Part shown: piece after piece, positions 35,381-44,550 of the stretch
Position numbering within the stretch: position 1 is the first letter of the stretch
Layout of the letters: every line of letters starts with the position of its first letter
Assembly: GCF_000222605.1 (NCBI RefSeq)
Contig: NZ_AFWF01000094.1
Location: forward strand, 1-45,936
Source: Vibrio ichthyoenteri ATCC 700023
GTDB taxonomy: Bacteria > Pseudomonadota > Gammaproteobacteria > Enterobacterales > Vibrionaceae
Length of the DNA stretch: 45,936 bases
Direction: 5' to 3'
The notes under the pieces: model-generated
The model's database searches: none
What the model was told of the DNA's origin: nothing
The model's input: only the letters and a program-made list of their open reading frames with translations
Program-made: the position numbers and the translations under genes

Positions 35381-35655
35381 ACAAGCGAGTCATTTATCTT
35401 ATCTACCAGAGTGCTCTCAAAGATAAAAATAAAGATAATGAAATTAAGTATATGAATAGACGAAGATTATGATTGGTGGAGAGAAAAAGAACATAACGAA
35501 AAGCGCGTAAAATTTCCCCATATAGCGCTACAACCCACTTCACGCCACGTTAAAATGAAATCAAATACACCATACAGCGTATTTTTTAGCGCTGCGTCGC
35601 ATTGACCCTCAAATACACTACCGCACATTATTCGATTATTTAATATAGACGCTGC

Positions 35656-35685
35656 AAAAAGAAATGCCTGAGCATTGCCCAGGCA
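35656..35685 (-). terminator. Minus-strand terminator of an unknown transcript
   Basis: Stem TGCCTG/CAGGCA extended inward by GC/GC after one mismatch (35665-35673 with 35677-35685), loop ATT; the minus-strand tail is TTTCTTTTT. No minus-strand gene lies between it and the rnb terminator. Confidence 0.6.
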
Positions 35686-35754
35686 GGTTACAAAAACCGT
35701 TAGTTTGTATTTAGTAAGGAATCTAAGCTAACAGCCAGCTATGCGTAACACCAA

Positions 35755-35805
35755 TTTTGCACTCAACTTAACTGATCGGCGGCCAAACCAAGATGTTAAG
35801 TGGAG
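35755..35805. repeat. Imperfect inverted repeat with bulges
   Basis: TTG-ca-CTC-a-ACTTAAC (about 35756-35771) pairs with GTTAAGT-g-GAG-CAA (about 35795-35808) around a 22-base loop. The bulged bases recall integron attC hairpins, but the flanking core sites do not fit. The element is otherwise unidentified. Confidence 0.4.
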
Positions 35806-35813
35806 CAACAATG

Positions 35814-35844
35814 AGGCGACGTGCAGGTCGCCTTTGTCGTTTTT
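35814..35844 (+). terminator. Plus-strand terminator of an unknown transcript
   Basis: A 7-bp stem AGGCGAC/GTCGCCT (35814-35820 with 35827-35833), loop GTGCAG, tail TTGTCGTTTTT. The nearest upstream gene ends 430 bases earlier, so it may end a separate small RNA. Confidence 0.55.
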
Positions 35845-36201
35845 ATGGATCTTCCACAGCATCGGTTAGTTTTCCTCTGACAAACCCATGCTATGTAAGT
35901 AGAAACGATTGCATTCAAAATGCAGGGAATACGCCTTAATTTCTTCGCCTAAACCACAGAAAAATCTAATAATTTAGACTCCATCGCATTCCTATCATTA
36001 GTGTGTACGAATCCTCATCAGAAATCAACCACGATGTGACCAGAATCTCATATGTAAGAGCAAACGCTGTGATGTTTTGTTGGAGCAATGCAATACAGAG
36101 CCTTACTTTACTCAACTACCCTCACCTTCTGCTCTAATGCACCATCGTGCCGTGCCCAATAATTGGACAATAGAAATCAGTAACGAGAATCTTACGCCCA
36201 T

Positions 36202-36238
36202 AAAAAATCCCCTATACCTCTAGAAGATATAGGGGATT
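36202..36238 (-). terminator. Terminator of rnb
   Basis: A 10-bp stem (36206-36215 with 36229-36238) with six A on the plus-strand left side, that is six T on the minus strand after the hairpin. About 45 bases beyond the rnb stop. Confidence 0.85.
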
Positions 36239-36280
36239 CAATTTATACGTCCGCTATCACGCGATAACAAACAATGAAGT

Positions 36281-38284
36281 CTATTGGGCCGGCGCTTCGT
36301 CTACAGGCTCAACAACCAAATCAGCAAATACGCGGGTTGGCTTGGCAACGATATTACGGTTTTCTTGACTCACGTCGGTCAATACCACTTCAAGCGTATC
36401 GCCTAAACGGAATTCAAGTTGCTTATCGATTGAAATCGTACCTTGCTCGCCGTTGCATTCGATACGTTCTTTATTAGACATAATCAATGAACTTGGAATA
36501 AAGGCAGCTGCGCCATTTTCCAAGAGACGAATACGCATACCCGCACGGTTAATATCAAAGATTTCACCAACGAACTTGGTCTCTTTGCTTGGCTCTTCAG
36601 CCAACGTGCGTGCATACAACCAATCACCCACTTTACGCTCAGCCATATTGTGGTGTTTGCGATGTAGAGCCAACTCTTCACCGACCGTTTCATCCGCGGT
36701 TTGCACTGGCGCTTTGCCTAATACGTGTGCTTTTAGCATGCGGTGGTTGATCATATCGCCATACTTACGAATTGGAGAGGTCCACGTCGCGTAGATATCT
36801 AAGCCCATCGCATAGTGTGGCAGTGGCTGATTGCCCATCTCGCTATAGGCTTGCGCTTTGCGGATACGGTTATCAAGGTAGCTTGTATCTTGTTGACCTA
36901 ACCAACGACGCAGTGCGGCAAAGCCTTCCAGAGTTGCAATCGATTCTGCAGTAAATGGCAGTTCACCTTCTGGATTCACTAGCGCAACTACATCGGCAAT
37001 CTTTTCAGGTTTGAAACCGGCATGAGTATTAAATACACCACAATCAAAGTTCGCACGCAGCGTTTTGCCCGCACAAATGTTTGCCGTGATCATCGATTCT
37101 TCAACTAGGCGGTTCGCAGTACGACGCATATCCGCATGAATCGCGACAACATCGTTGTCTTCACTCAGCTCAAAACGATAGTCTGGACGATCTGGGAATA
37201 CCACGGCATTGTTTTGACGCCAGTCAGCACGAGCAAGCGAGAACTCATAGAGATCACGAACGATTTGAGCAATCTCTTCATTTGGTTGCCATTGTGGCGA
37301 TTCGCCATTTTCCAGCCAATCTGACACATGATCATAAACCAAACGCGCGTGTGATTTGATATGTGCGGCAAAGAAATGAATGTCATCACCAATAACACCG
37401 TCTTTACTAACCGTCACCGTACAGCAAAGAGCTGGACGAACTTCACCTTCAATCAGTGAGCAGAGGTCGTCCGCAAGATCACGTGGTAACATAGGAATGT
37501 TGCGACCTGGCAGATAGATGGTAAAACCACGTTCACGCGCGACCGTATCCATGTCACTGTCTGGCGTAATATAAGCAGTAGGATCGGCAATCGCGATCGT
37601 TAGCTCAAAATCACCATTGGCATTTTTCTTCGCGTACAGCGCATCATCCATATCTTTGGTTGATTGGCCATCAATAGTCACAAATGGAATATGAGTCATA
37701 TCGATACGCTCTAAATCCGCATCGTCTTTCAATTCCCAGTTGTCGATTCCCGCAGGTTCACTATTTGGCAGATCGTTTTCCGCTAATGTAACCCACCATG
37801 GTGCGATCTTATCGTTCGCATCAGTGATCTTTTTAGAAATTTCAACCAAGAAGCCAGCATCACCTTTTAGTGGGTGCTGAACTAGATGGGCAACAACCCA
37901 ATCACCTTCGGCAAAATCATTTGGGTTGAGACCCTTCATTACTTTTGCTTTCAGAGACTGTTTTTTAAGTTGCGGGTGATCTGGAGTAACGTTCAACTTA
38001 CCCTTGAACATTTTTACACGGCCAATAAAGCGAGCTAAATTGTGTTCCAATAGTTCTTCTGGTTCTGCCGATTCGCGATCGTTGTCAGTGCGAATGATTG
38101 CTTTCACTTTATCGCCATGTAGACATTTTTTCATATATGGTGGCGGAATAAAGAAGCTAGTCTTGCTATCTACTTCTAAGAAGCCAAAGCCCTTCTCGGT
38201 TGCTTTAATCGTGCCTTCTTTTTTCGGTAGCTTTTCTTGGATTTGCTGTTTTAGCTGAGCCAGTAGCGGATTATCTTGGAACAT
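36281..38284 (-). CDS. rnb: Exoribonuclease II
   Basis: 667 residues, close to E. coli RNase II. It degrades single-stranded RNA 3' to 5' processively in the cytoplasm. Domains: two cold-shock RNA-binding folds at the N-terminus ([16 protein letters not shown] begins the first), the RNB catalytic domain with metal-binding Asp residues in [17 protein letters not shown], the [21 protein letters not shown] segment and the [16 protein letters not shown] segment, then a C-terminal S1 domain ([28 protein letters not shown]). It is divergent from deaD, placing two RNA-turnover genes side by side. Confidence 0.96.
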   Translation of the reverse strand: MFQDNPLLAQLKQQIQEKLPKKEGTIKATEKGFGFLEVDSKTSFFIPPPYMKKCLHGDKVKAIIRTDNDRESAEPEELLEHNLARFIGRVKMFKGKLNVTPDHPQLKKQSLKAKVMKGLNPNDFAEGDWVVAHLVQHPLKGDAGFLVEISKKITDANDKIAPWWVTLAENDLPNSEPAGIDNWELKDDADLERIDMTHIPFVTIDGQSTKDMDDALYAKKNANGDFELTIAIADPTAYITPDSDMDTVARERGFTIYLPGRNIPMLPRDLADDLCSLIEGEVRPALCCTVTVSKDGVIGDDIHFFAAHIKSHARLVYDHVSDWLENGESPQWQPNEEIAQIVRDLYEFSLARADWRQNNAVVFPDRPDYRFELSEDNDVVAIHADMRRTANRLVEESMITANICAGKTLRANFDCGVFNTHAGFKPEKIADVVALVNPEGELPFTAESIATLEGFAALRRWLGQQDTSYLDNRIRKAQAYSEMGNQPLPHYAMGLDIYATWTSPIRKYGDMINHRMLKAHVLGKAPVQTADETVGEELALHRKHHNMAERKVGDWLYARTLAEEPSKETKFVGEIFDINRAGMRIRLLENGAAAFIPSSLIMSNKERIECNGEQGTISIDKQLEFRLGDTLEVVLTDVSQENRNIVAKPTRVFADLVVEPVDEAPAQ

Positions 38285-38651
38285 TTTTACTCTTAATCAC
38301 TTGTAAAATTGCGCACACTATAACATTGCGATATTGCCCAAGCTACTTAAAGCGAGACTTTGTTCACGCCTTACCACGCCAGAACTGAGCGAAATAGCAG
38401 CAAAACAAGCTGCGTATGGCGACAAATTCTGCAAAATTGTCTTTCAGAAGAAATTTTTGTGATGAAATTCAATTTTTTCTGGATTTTTTTATGCTTTTAG
38501 GGAATAATCCGCCTCCCTTATGTCCCTAGCGGCTTGATGCGATTTACGACTTATCCGCATCTGAACGGAACTCAGCTCTTTATCTGGATTGGTAATTGAA
38601 ATTGGTAGAGCTCGTGGGACCTTTTGTTTTTATTTGTTATATGGGATCCCA
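38285..38651. other. Divergent rnb/deaD promoter region and long deaD leader
   Basis: About 370 bases without a gene. The last 140 before deaD are likely an untranslated leader: CAGCTCT (about 38573) can pair with AGAGCT (about 38606) over the intervening bases. A long structured leader is usual for cold-induced deaD genes; whether it acts as such here is inferred. Confidence 0.4.
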
Positions 38652-40715
38652 ATGACAGACTCAGTAATTCAATTTAGTGAATTAGCACTAAACGACGCCA
38701 TTCTTTCAGCACTTGACAGCATGGGTTTCGTTTCTCCTACTCCTATCCAAGCAGAAGCGATTCCTCACCTTCTTGCAGGTAAAGATGCACTAGGTAAAGC
38801 TCAAACAGGTACTGGTAAGACAGCAGCATTCTCTCTACCACTGCTAAACAAAATCGATCTTGCTCAACGTAAACCACAAGCAGTTGTTCTAGCTCCTACT
38901 CGCGAACTAGCGATCCAAGTAGCGGCTGAAATGAAGAACCTTGGTCGTAACATCGCTGGTCTTAAAGTTCTTGAGATCTACGGTGGTACTTCAATCGTTG
39001 ACCAAATGCGTGCTCTTAAAAATGGCGCACACGTGATCGTTGGTACTCCTGGCCGTGTTCAAGACCTTATCAACCGTGACCGTCTACACCTTGACGAAGT
39101 AAACACTTTCATCCTTGATGAAGCTGATGAAATGTTGAACATGGGTTTTGTTGACGACGTTACAGCAATCATGGAGCACGCTCCTGAATCTGCACAACGT
39201 GTACTTTTCTCTGCAACTATGCCTCCAATGCTGAAAAACATTGTTGAGCGCTTCCTACGTGAACCAGTAATGGTTGACGTTGCAGGTAAAAACCACACTG
39301 TAGACAAAGTAGAACAGCAGTTCTGGGTTGTTAAAGGCGTAGAAAAAGACGAAGCAATGTCTCGTCTTCTAGAAACTGAAGAAACTGACGCATCAATCGT
39401 ATTCGTACGTACTCGTCAAGATACCGAGCGTCTAGCTGATTGGCTATCTGCACGTGGCTTTAAAGCTGCTGCACTGCACGGTGACATTCCTCAGTCTCTA
39501 CGTGAGCGTACTGTTGATCACATCAAAACTGGCGTAATCGACATCCTAGTAGCAACTGACGTTGTTGCTCGTGGTCTTGACGTTCCACGTATCACTCACG
39601 TATTTAACTACGACATCCCATTCGATGTTGAGTCATACATCCACCGTATCGGTCGTACTGGCCGTGCTGGTCGTAAAGGTAAAGCGATCCTACTTGTTCG
39701 CGGCAACCAAATCCGTATGCTTCGCACTATCGAGCGCGTAACTCGTTCACTAATGGAAGAAATCCAACTTCCAATGCGTGACCAAGTAGCTGAAGCTCGT
39801 CTAGTTAAACTAGGTGCTGAGCTAGAAGCTGAGAAAGAACACAAAGCACTAGAGAAATTTGTTGAGCTGGTAGAAAAGCTTCAAGAATCTCTAGAAATTG
39901 ATGCGAATACGCTAGCTGCGATTCTTCTTAAGCGTCAACAAGGCAAACGTCCATTGTTCTACGTTGGTGAAGACCCAATGGTAGAAGCAATTGCTCGTGA
40001 CAAGCAACGTCGCACTGAACGCCGTGAAGGCGGTCGTGATGGCCGTGAAGGTGGTCGTCGTGAAGGTGGTCGTAGCTTCAACACTCAAGATTGGGATACT
40101 TACCAACTTCAAGTGGGTCGTGAGCAAGGCGTACAAGTTAAAGATATCGTTGGCGCACTAGCGAACGAACTAGGTCTAGTGAAAGGCTCTATCGGTGCTA
40201 TCAAACTAGATCAAGGCCAAACTTACGTTCAGCTTCCTAAAGCAATGGATTCTGAAACAGCAGGCAAACTAAACAAACTACGTATTCGTCAGAAAGAAGT
40301 TGGCGCAGTAGTTTGTGACTTCAACGATTTCCGTGAGCCTCGTGGTCGTCGTGACGGCAACCGTGATGGCGGCGGTCACCGTGGTAACCGTGAAGGTGGT
40401 TTCCGTGGCAACCGTGAAGGTGGTAACGGCGGCGGTCACCGTGGCAACCGTGAAGGCGGTCGTGATGGCGGCGGCTACCGTGGTAACCGTGAAGGCAGCA
40501 ACCGCGAAGCTGGTAACCGTGAAGGCGGTAATGGCGGCGGCTACCGTGGCAACCGTGAAGGTGGCAATGGCGGCGGTTACCGTGGCAACCGTGAAGGTGG
40601 CAATGGTAATGGCGGTAATGGTGAGCGTCGTTTCGACCGTAACCGTGGCGGCGACAACCGTGGCAACCACCGTGGCGAACGTGGCCATGGTCGCCCAGCT
40701 CGCAACGAAGACTAA
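38652..40715 (+). CDS. deaD: DEAD-box RNA helicase DeaD/CsdA
   Basis: 687 residues from ATG 38652 (MTDSVIQFSELALNDAIL); a longer frame from 38589 is not needed. ATP-dependent RNA helicase for ribosome assembly and mRNA turnover, cold-induced in relatives. Helicase motifs in order: Q-motif FVSPTPIQAEAIP, AQTGTGKTAAF, PTRELAIQ, TPGRVQDL, DEADEML, SAT, HGDIPQSLRE and HRIGRTGRAGRKG. After a DbpA-like RNA-binding domain (about 480-560), the C-terminal 110 residues are a Gly/Arg/Asn tail with repeats such as GGYRGNREGGN, giving a repetitive DNA tract at 40340-40600. A strong terminator follows. Confidence 0.95.
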   Translation: MTDSVIQFSELALNDAILSALDSMGFVSPTPIQAEAIPHLLAGKDALGKAQTGTGKTAAFSLPLLNKIDLAQRKPQAVVLAPTRELAIQVAAEMKNLGRNIAGLKVLEIYGGTSIVDQMRALKNGAHVIVGTPGRVQDLINRDRLHLDEVNTFILDEADEMLNMGFVDDVTAIMEHAPESAQRVLFSATMPPMLKNIVERFLREPVMVDVAGKNHTVDKVEQQFWVVKGVEKDEAMSRLLETEETDASIVFVRTRQDTERLADWLSARGFKAAALHGDIPQSLRERTVDHIKTGVIDILVATDVVARGLDVPRITHVFNYDIPFDVESYIHRIGRTGRAGRKGKAILLVRGNQIRMLRTIERVTRSLMEEIQLPMRDQVAEARLVKLGAELEAEKEHKALEKFVELVEKLQESLEIDANTLAAILLKRQQGKRPLFYVGEDPMVEAIARDKQRRTERREGGRDGREGGRREGGRSFNTQDWDTYQLQVGREQGVQVKDIVGALANELGLVKGSIGAIKLDQGQTYVQLPKAMDSETAGKLNKLRIRQKEVGAVVCDFNDFREPRGRRDGNRDGGGHRGNREGGFRGNREGGNGGGHRGNREGGRDGGGYRGNREGSNREAGNREGGNGGGYRGNREGGNGGGYRGNREGGNGNGGNGERRFDRNRGGDNRGNHRGERGHGRPARNED

Positions 40716-40723
40716 TTAGTCAT

Positions 40724-40755
40724 AAAAAACCGGCGTTTATCGCCGGTTTTTTTTT
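40724..40755 (+). terminator. Terminator of deaD
   Basis: A 9-bp stem (40727-40735 with 40741-40749), 5-base loop, followed by nine T. Confidence 0.9.
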
Positions 40756-40813
40756 ATTTATACCTCTACCTAACATTCCAATATTGAGTGTCCACTTTAT
40801 TGGGGTCATTCCA

Positions 40814-40911
40814 CACTCTCCACTCTCCACTCTCTACTCTCTACTCTCTACTCTCTACTCTCTACTCTCTACTCTCTACTCTCTACTCTCTACTCTCTAT
40901 TCTCTATTCTC
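40814..40911. repeat. Heptanucleotide tandem repeat, 14 units
   Basis: Unit YAYTCTC: three copies CACTCTC, nine copies TACTCTC and two copies TATTCTC, 98 bases in all with no interruption. It fills the gap between deaD and the TRAP permease, ending at the permease stop codon. Edge units vary while central ones are identical, as expected from slippage-driven expansion. Confidence 0.95.
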
Positions 40912-43025
40912 TAAGCTTCTTTCATCACTGCAGTTTGAATCCGAGCGCTGTAAACGAAAGTAAGAATAAATAGTAGCAACGCGCTTAATCTGGCCGCTAG
41001 CGCAATATCGGGCCAAATCAAGACAACCCCTATTACAGCCATACCGCTCCGCAGCCACCACGTTAAAGGCCCTTCTAAATAACCTTCTATTGCAGCGATC
41101 AACGCATACGTTCCAAAAATCGCCAATACTCCGACTTGCAGAACTTCCCATATCGACCAACTGACTAAACCGTTATAAGCGATAAGCAGCGGCACTAAAT
41201 AAAGTCCTTTGGCGATCTTCCATGCTGTTAAGCCAGTTCGCATCGGCGGTGTCTTAGCAATCGTGGCAGCGGCAAAAGCAGTTAAACACACAGGAGGGGT
41301 TACATTACTGTCTTGCGATAGCCAAAATATGATCAGGTGGGCTGACAAAAGGGCCAGTGCGACAGTCTCTACCCCTAAGCTTTGTTCAAGCAATGTGGCC
41401 ATAAAATCCGCAGGAACAACCCCTAACAATAATTTCGCTTGCTCCATCGACATTGGCGCTTCAAGTAGCATCAATTTATCGGGTGCGGCCAGCATGAAGA
41501 TCGCTTTGGCTTGTTCTGGTAGTTCGCCTAATACCATCAGCTCAACAAGTTGACGTTCCGCTAGCAATTTGTATAGTGCCGGCGCAGACAAGGTACCCAA
41601 AACAATATAAGCCGCCGTGACGGGCAACCCCATACCCAATACCAAAGAGGCCAACGCAATCAAAGCTATCATTAACAACAAATCGCCTTGTGCCCAACTA
41701 TCGATCATCAATGAAAATGTGTTACCAATCCCGGTCGTACTAATCACATTCACCACTAAGCCAATACCCACCAGCAACACCGCTGTTGTCGCCATATTTC
41801 GCGCCCCGAGAGCTAACGCTTCAACAATGGCACTGATACCCATTTTGTAGTCTTTCGAGAACCAGCTCGCTATGACGACCGATAGAATCGATAGACCCGC
41901 GGCATAGGTCGGGGTAAATCCTTGGATAAGCAGTGTAACCAGTACAGCGAGCGGGATAAGGTTATGCCAACCCGAAAGTAATACTCGCGTCAAAGATTGC
42001 TCTGACGTAGTGACCTTTTGCACACCGGTACGTTTAGCTTCAATACGTACAAAAAAGGCCACCGAAAGAAAATAGATCAGCGCAGGCATAAACGATACCG
42101 CGATAATGTCGACATAAGGTATTTGAGTGTAAGACGCCATAATGAACGCCCCCGCCCCCATCACGGGTGGCATTAGCTGTCCACCAGTAGAAGCCGCCGC
42201 CTCGACCCCTGCAGCAAATCGTGCCGAGAAACCCGCTTTACGCATCAAAGGAATACTGATCACACCGGTAGAAACCGTATTGGCGACACTTGAACCGGAC
42301 ACCGACCCCATCAGACCGCTGCCAATTACAGCGATAAAACCAGGGCCACCAATCACCTTTCCCGCAGCTGCGCGAGCCACATTGATAATGTAGTCTCCCA
42401 CCCCAGAGCGAACTAAAAATGCCCCGAACAAGATAAACATAAAGACAAAGCTCCAACTGATACGCGCAATTGGGCCAAACATTCCTTCAGATGAATAGAA
42501 GCTGCGATAGAGTAAGGTTTCTAGGCTCAGTCCAGGGAAATGGAAGATACCGGTTGCCCATTTCCCCCACCACACTACGTAACTTAAGCAAATCAAAATC
42601 AACACTGGGATAAACCACCCCATGGTGCGGCGGATCAATTCCGTCACAATAACGATGGCTAAAATGGCGAACACCCAATCACTGGCAATAAACTTCACGC
42701 CACGCTGATACAAGGCATCTTCTGCCAGCGGCAAATAGATAAAACAAGCGATTGCGCCAAGCGCAAGCAACAGGTCAAAAGCCAGCGCAAAACGGCTGTC
42801 GACTAACCGACGATGAGGGGGGTACAACACAGCACAGATCACCGCAAAACCGGCAAAATGGGTTACAGATATCCATAGTTCAGAAGTCGTAGCAAAGGTG
42901 TTAAACCAAATATGAACAAGCGACAGTAATACACACCAAACGGTCAGTGTCACTGTTAACCATTTAACGTTACTTCTTGTCGCCAACTCAAACTGGCTCA
43001 ATTGTGTTTCTTGGGTGTCACTCAT
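40911..43025 (-). CDS. TRAP transporter fused permease (DctQ-DctM, TAXI type)
   Basis: 704 residues from ATG 43025 (MSDTQETQLSQF) with GGAG 5 bases upstream; a frame start at 43052 is less likely. A single polypeptide combines the small DctQ part (first four helices, KWLTVTLTVWCVLLSLVHI and on) and the large DctM part with repeated motifs GSVSGSSVANTVSTGVISIPLMRKAGFS and LASLVLGMGLPVTAAYIVLG. This fused form goes with TAXI-type binding proteins. It imports an organic acid or amino acid driven by an ion gradient. The binding protein gene lies upstream in the same direction. Its stop (TAG at 40911) touches the heptamer repeat. Confidence 0.92.
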   Translation of the reverse strand: MSDTQETQLSQFELATRSNVKWLTVTLTVWCVLLSLVHIWFNTFATTSELWISVTHFAGFAVICAVLYPPHRRLVDSRFALAFDLLLALGAIACFIYLPLAEDALYQRGVKFIASDWVFAILAIVIVTELIRRTMGWFIPVLILICLSYVVWWGKWATGIFHFPGLSLETLLYRSFYSSEGMFGPIARISWSFVFMFILFGAFLVRSGVGDYIINVARAAAGKVIGGPGFIAVIGSGLMGSVSGSSVANTVSTGVISIPLMRKAGFSARFAAGVEAAASTGGQLMPPVMGAGAFIMASYTQIPYVDIIAVSFMPALIYFLSVAFFVRIEAKRTGVQKVTTSEQSLTRVLLSGWHNLIPLAVLVTLLIQGFTPTYAAGLSILSVVIASWFSKDYKMGISAIVEALALGARNMATTAVLLVGIGLVVNVISTTGIGNTFSLMIDSWAQGDLLLMIALIALASLVLGMGLPVTAAYIVLGTLSAPALYKLLAERQLVELMVLGELPEQAKAIFMLAAPDKLMLLEAPMSMEQAKLLLGVVPADFMATLLEQSLGVETVALALLSAHLIIFWLSQDSNVTPPVCLTAFAAATIAKTPPMRTGLTAWKIAKGLYLVPLLIAYNGLVSWSIWEVLQVGVLAIFGTYALIAAIEGYLEGPLTWWLRSGMAVIGVVLIWPDIALAARLSALLLFILTFVYSARIQTAVMKEA

Positions 43026-43160
43026 AACTACTCCATGTCTAATGAGAGACAAGCGGCTTCAACTAAGCGTTTTAGCTGAAACACGATTAACTATCCTCTA
43101 GATTTGAGCCGCACACGATCAGCAATATGATCCGCTGCGACCCAATCAACAAAGACTTTA

Positions 43161-44165
43161 TTATTGAAGTATCAATGAATTCGGTACTTCGATTCCCATT
43201 TCTTGGTAATACTTAGCCGCTCCAGGATGCAGAGGGACCGGTAAACCGGCAATCGCTTTTTCTAATGCCATCGCTTTGGTCGCTTTATGAATCCCTTGCA
43301 AGAAAGCCAAGTTTTCATAAATCGCTTTGGTCAACTCGTAAACATCTTCCTCTGACACATCACTTCTAACCGCTAAAAAGTTGGGCTGAGCAATCGTGGT
43401 AATGCTTTTTTCCACACTTGGATAGGTGCCCGCAGGGATCTCATACTTAGTCCAAAGGTTATAATCACCGTTGGCTTGCTTAATCTGTTCATCGGTAAAG
43501 GATAAAATCTGAATCTCTTCACCTAAAGCCGCAAATGCTTGTGTTACCGCACCAACAGGCACTCCCGCTGGGGTATTCATTCCTTGGATCGTGCCATTTT
43601 GCAGTGCACTTGCACTGCCGCCATAACCCATGTGGGCAAAATTGAAACTCTCCGTTTCAATACCTAACCCTTGCATGATCTGGCGTCCTGAGTTTTCTGT
43701 TCCTGAATTCTTTTTCCCTATCGAAAATTTTTCATCTTGCAGGTTGTTCAGATCGGCCACTGTACCAGTGCTTGCCAGATCACTGCGCACGATAAAATGC
43801 TCTACGTTTTGCCACAACATAGACACTGAACGTAAATCATCTTGTCGAGCTTTATAAGGACCTTCACCATTCCATGCCCATGCACCATACAAACCTTGTA
43901 AAATCGCAAACTGCGCTTCGTTTTCATTCAGTAGTTTGACATTTTCACCCGAGCCAGCGGAGCTGATCGCCGATAGCGAGAATTGATATTTCGGCGCTAG
44001 TTTTACTTTGCTCAGCGTTGCTAAGGCAACACCGACTGGATAATAGGTACCGCCCGTTGAGGCCGTGGCTAGAATATAACTACGATCTTGCGCATATGCT
44101 TGAGCGGTAAACCCAATACACGCCGCAGCGATTGCTAGAACATTGACGACTCGATTCGACTTCAT
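43161..44165 (-). CDS. TAXI-family TRAP transporter solute-binding protein
   Basis: 334 residues from ATG 44165 (MKSNRVVNVLAIAAACIGF), with GGAGAG upstream; the frame opens at 44186. The signal peptide is cleaved after QAYA near residue 26. The TAXI start is typical: YILATASTGGTYYPVGVALA, then SAGSGENVKLLNENEAQFAILQG and NSGTENSGRQIMQGLG. It is a periplasmic receptor delivering substrate to the fused permease that follows 135 bases downstream. Known TAXI ligands include glutamate and 2-oxoglutarate-like compounds in other systems; none can be assigned here. Confidence 0.93.
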   Translation of the reverse strand: MKSNRVVNVLAIAAACIGFTAQAYAQDRSYILATASTGGTYYPVGVALATLSKVKLAPKYQFSLSAISSAGSGENVKLLNENEAQFAILQGLYGAWAWNGEGPYKARQDDLRSVSMLWQNVEHFIVRSDLASTGTVADLNNLQDEKFSIGKKNSGTENSGRQIMQGLGIETESFNFAHMGYGGSASALQNGTIQGMNTPAGVPVGAVTQAFAALGEEIQILSFTDEQIKQANGDYNLWTKYEIPAGTYPSVEKSITTIAQPNFLAVRSDVSEEDVYELTKAIYENLAFLQGIHKATKAMALEKAIAGLPVPLHPGAAKYYQEMGIEVPNSLILQ

Positions 44166-44186
44166 AGAACTCTCCGTGTAAACCAT

Positions 44187-44467
44187 TAAGCGCTATACGC
44201 TAAGCACATAGCGAGCATGGATATCCATCACTATGATGAGGTGCTATTTAGCTCACTTTACTTAGCATCCAATAGTCACTCAGCATGTTGTAATACTTCG
44301 GTATCCGTGGGGCACTGACTTAGTATCGAAATCGTTAAGCGTAAATTAGGCTAACGACACTAAGTGATTCTTTTAAGGTAAGGCAAATTTTTGATAGGAG
44401 GAAGGATCGAGATCGCACTTATTGATAACAATAATTTAACACTACACATTCATCACTGCACATAAAC
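44187..44467. other. Intergenic region upstream of TAXI operon
   Basis: About 280 bases with no gene, expected to carry the TAXI operon promoter. A small hairpin CGCTA-TGTGCT-TAGCG lies near 44210. Nothing else identified. Confidence 0.35.
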
Positions 44468-44494
44468 AAAAAGAGCGACCAATCGCTCGCTCTT
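44468..44494 (-). terminator. Terminator of the TraF-like barrel gene
   Basis: An 8-bp stem AAGAGCGA/TCGCTCTT (44471-44478 with 44487-44494) with a five-base T-run on the minus strand, 57 bases after the stop. Confidence 0.7.
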
Positions 44495-44550
44495 GTGTGC
44501 TTAGTCTCTCTCACTACAAAAATGAAAGTGATTTGAACTATGCATTGGGA

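Larger units (their letters stand above)
35381..36280. other. 900-base structured region with no supported protein gene
   Basis: The longest gene-free stretch of the window. It holds a minus-strand terminator (35656-35685), a plus-strand terminator (35814-35844), and an imperfect inverted repeat (35755-35805). A 43-codon frame opens at ATG 35740, but it overlaps these structures and is not supported. The two terminators point towards short transcripts on both strands. I cannot name them. Confidence 0.5.

Noticed and set aside
35740-35871. 43-codon frame MRNTNFALNLTDRRPNQD
   Set aside because: It lies across the inverted repeat and the plus-strand terminator and has no ribosome site; more likely structure than protein.
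40278-40719. Long open frames on both strands across the 3' end of deaD
   Set aside because: They are Thr/Val/Ala-rich shadows of the Gly/Arg repeat coding tract, with no ribosome site or domain.
40814-40911. Possible CRISPR-like repeat array
   Set aside because: Units are 7 bases with no spacers; it is a simple tandem repeat.
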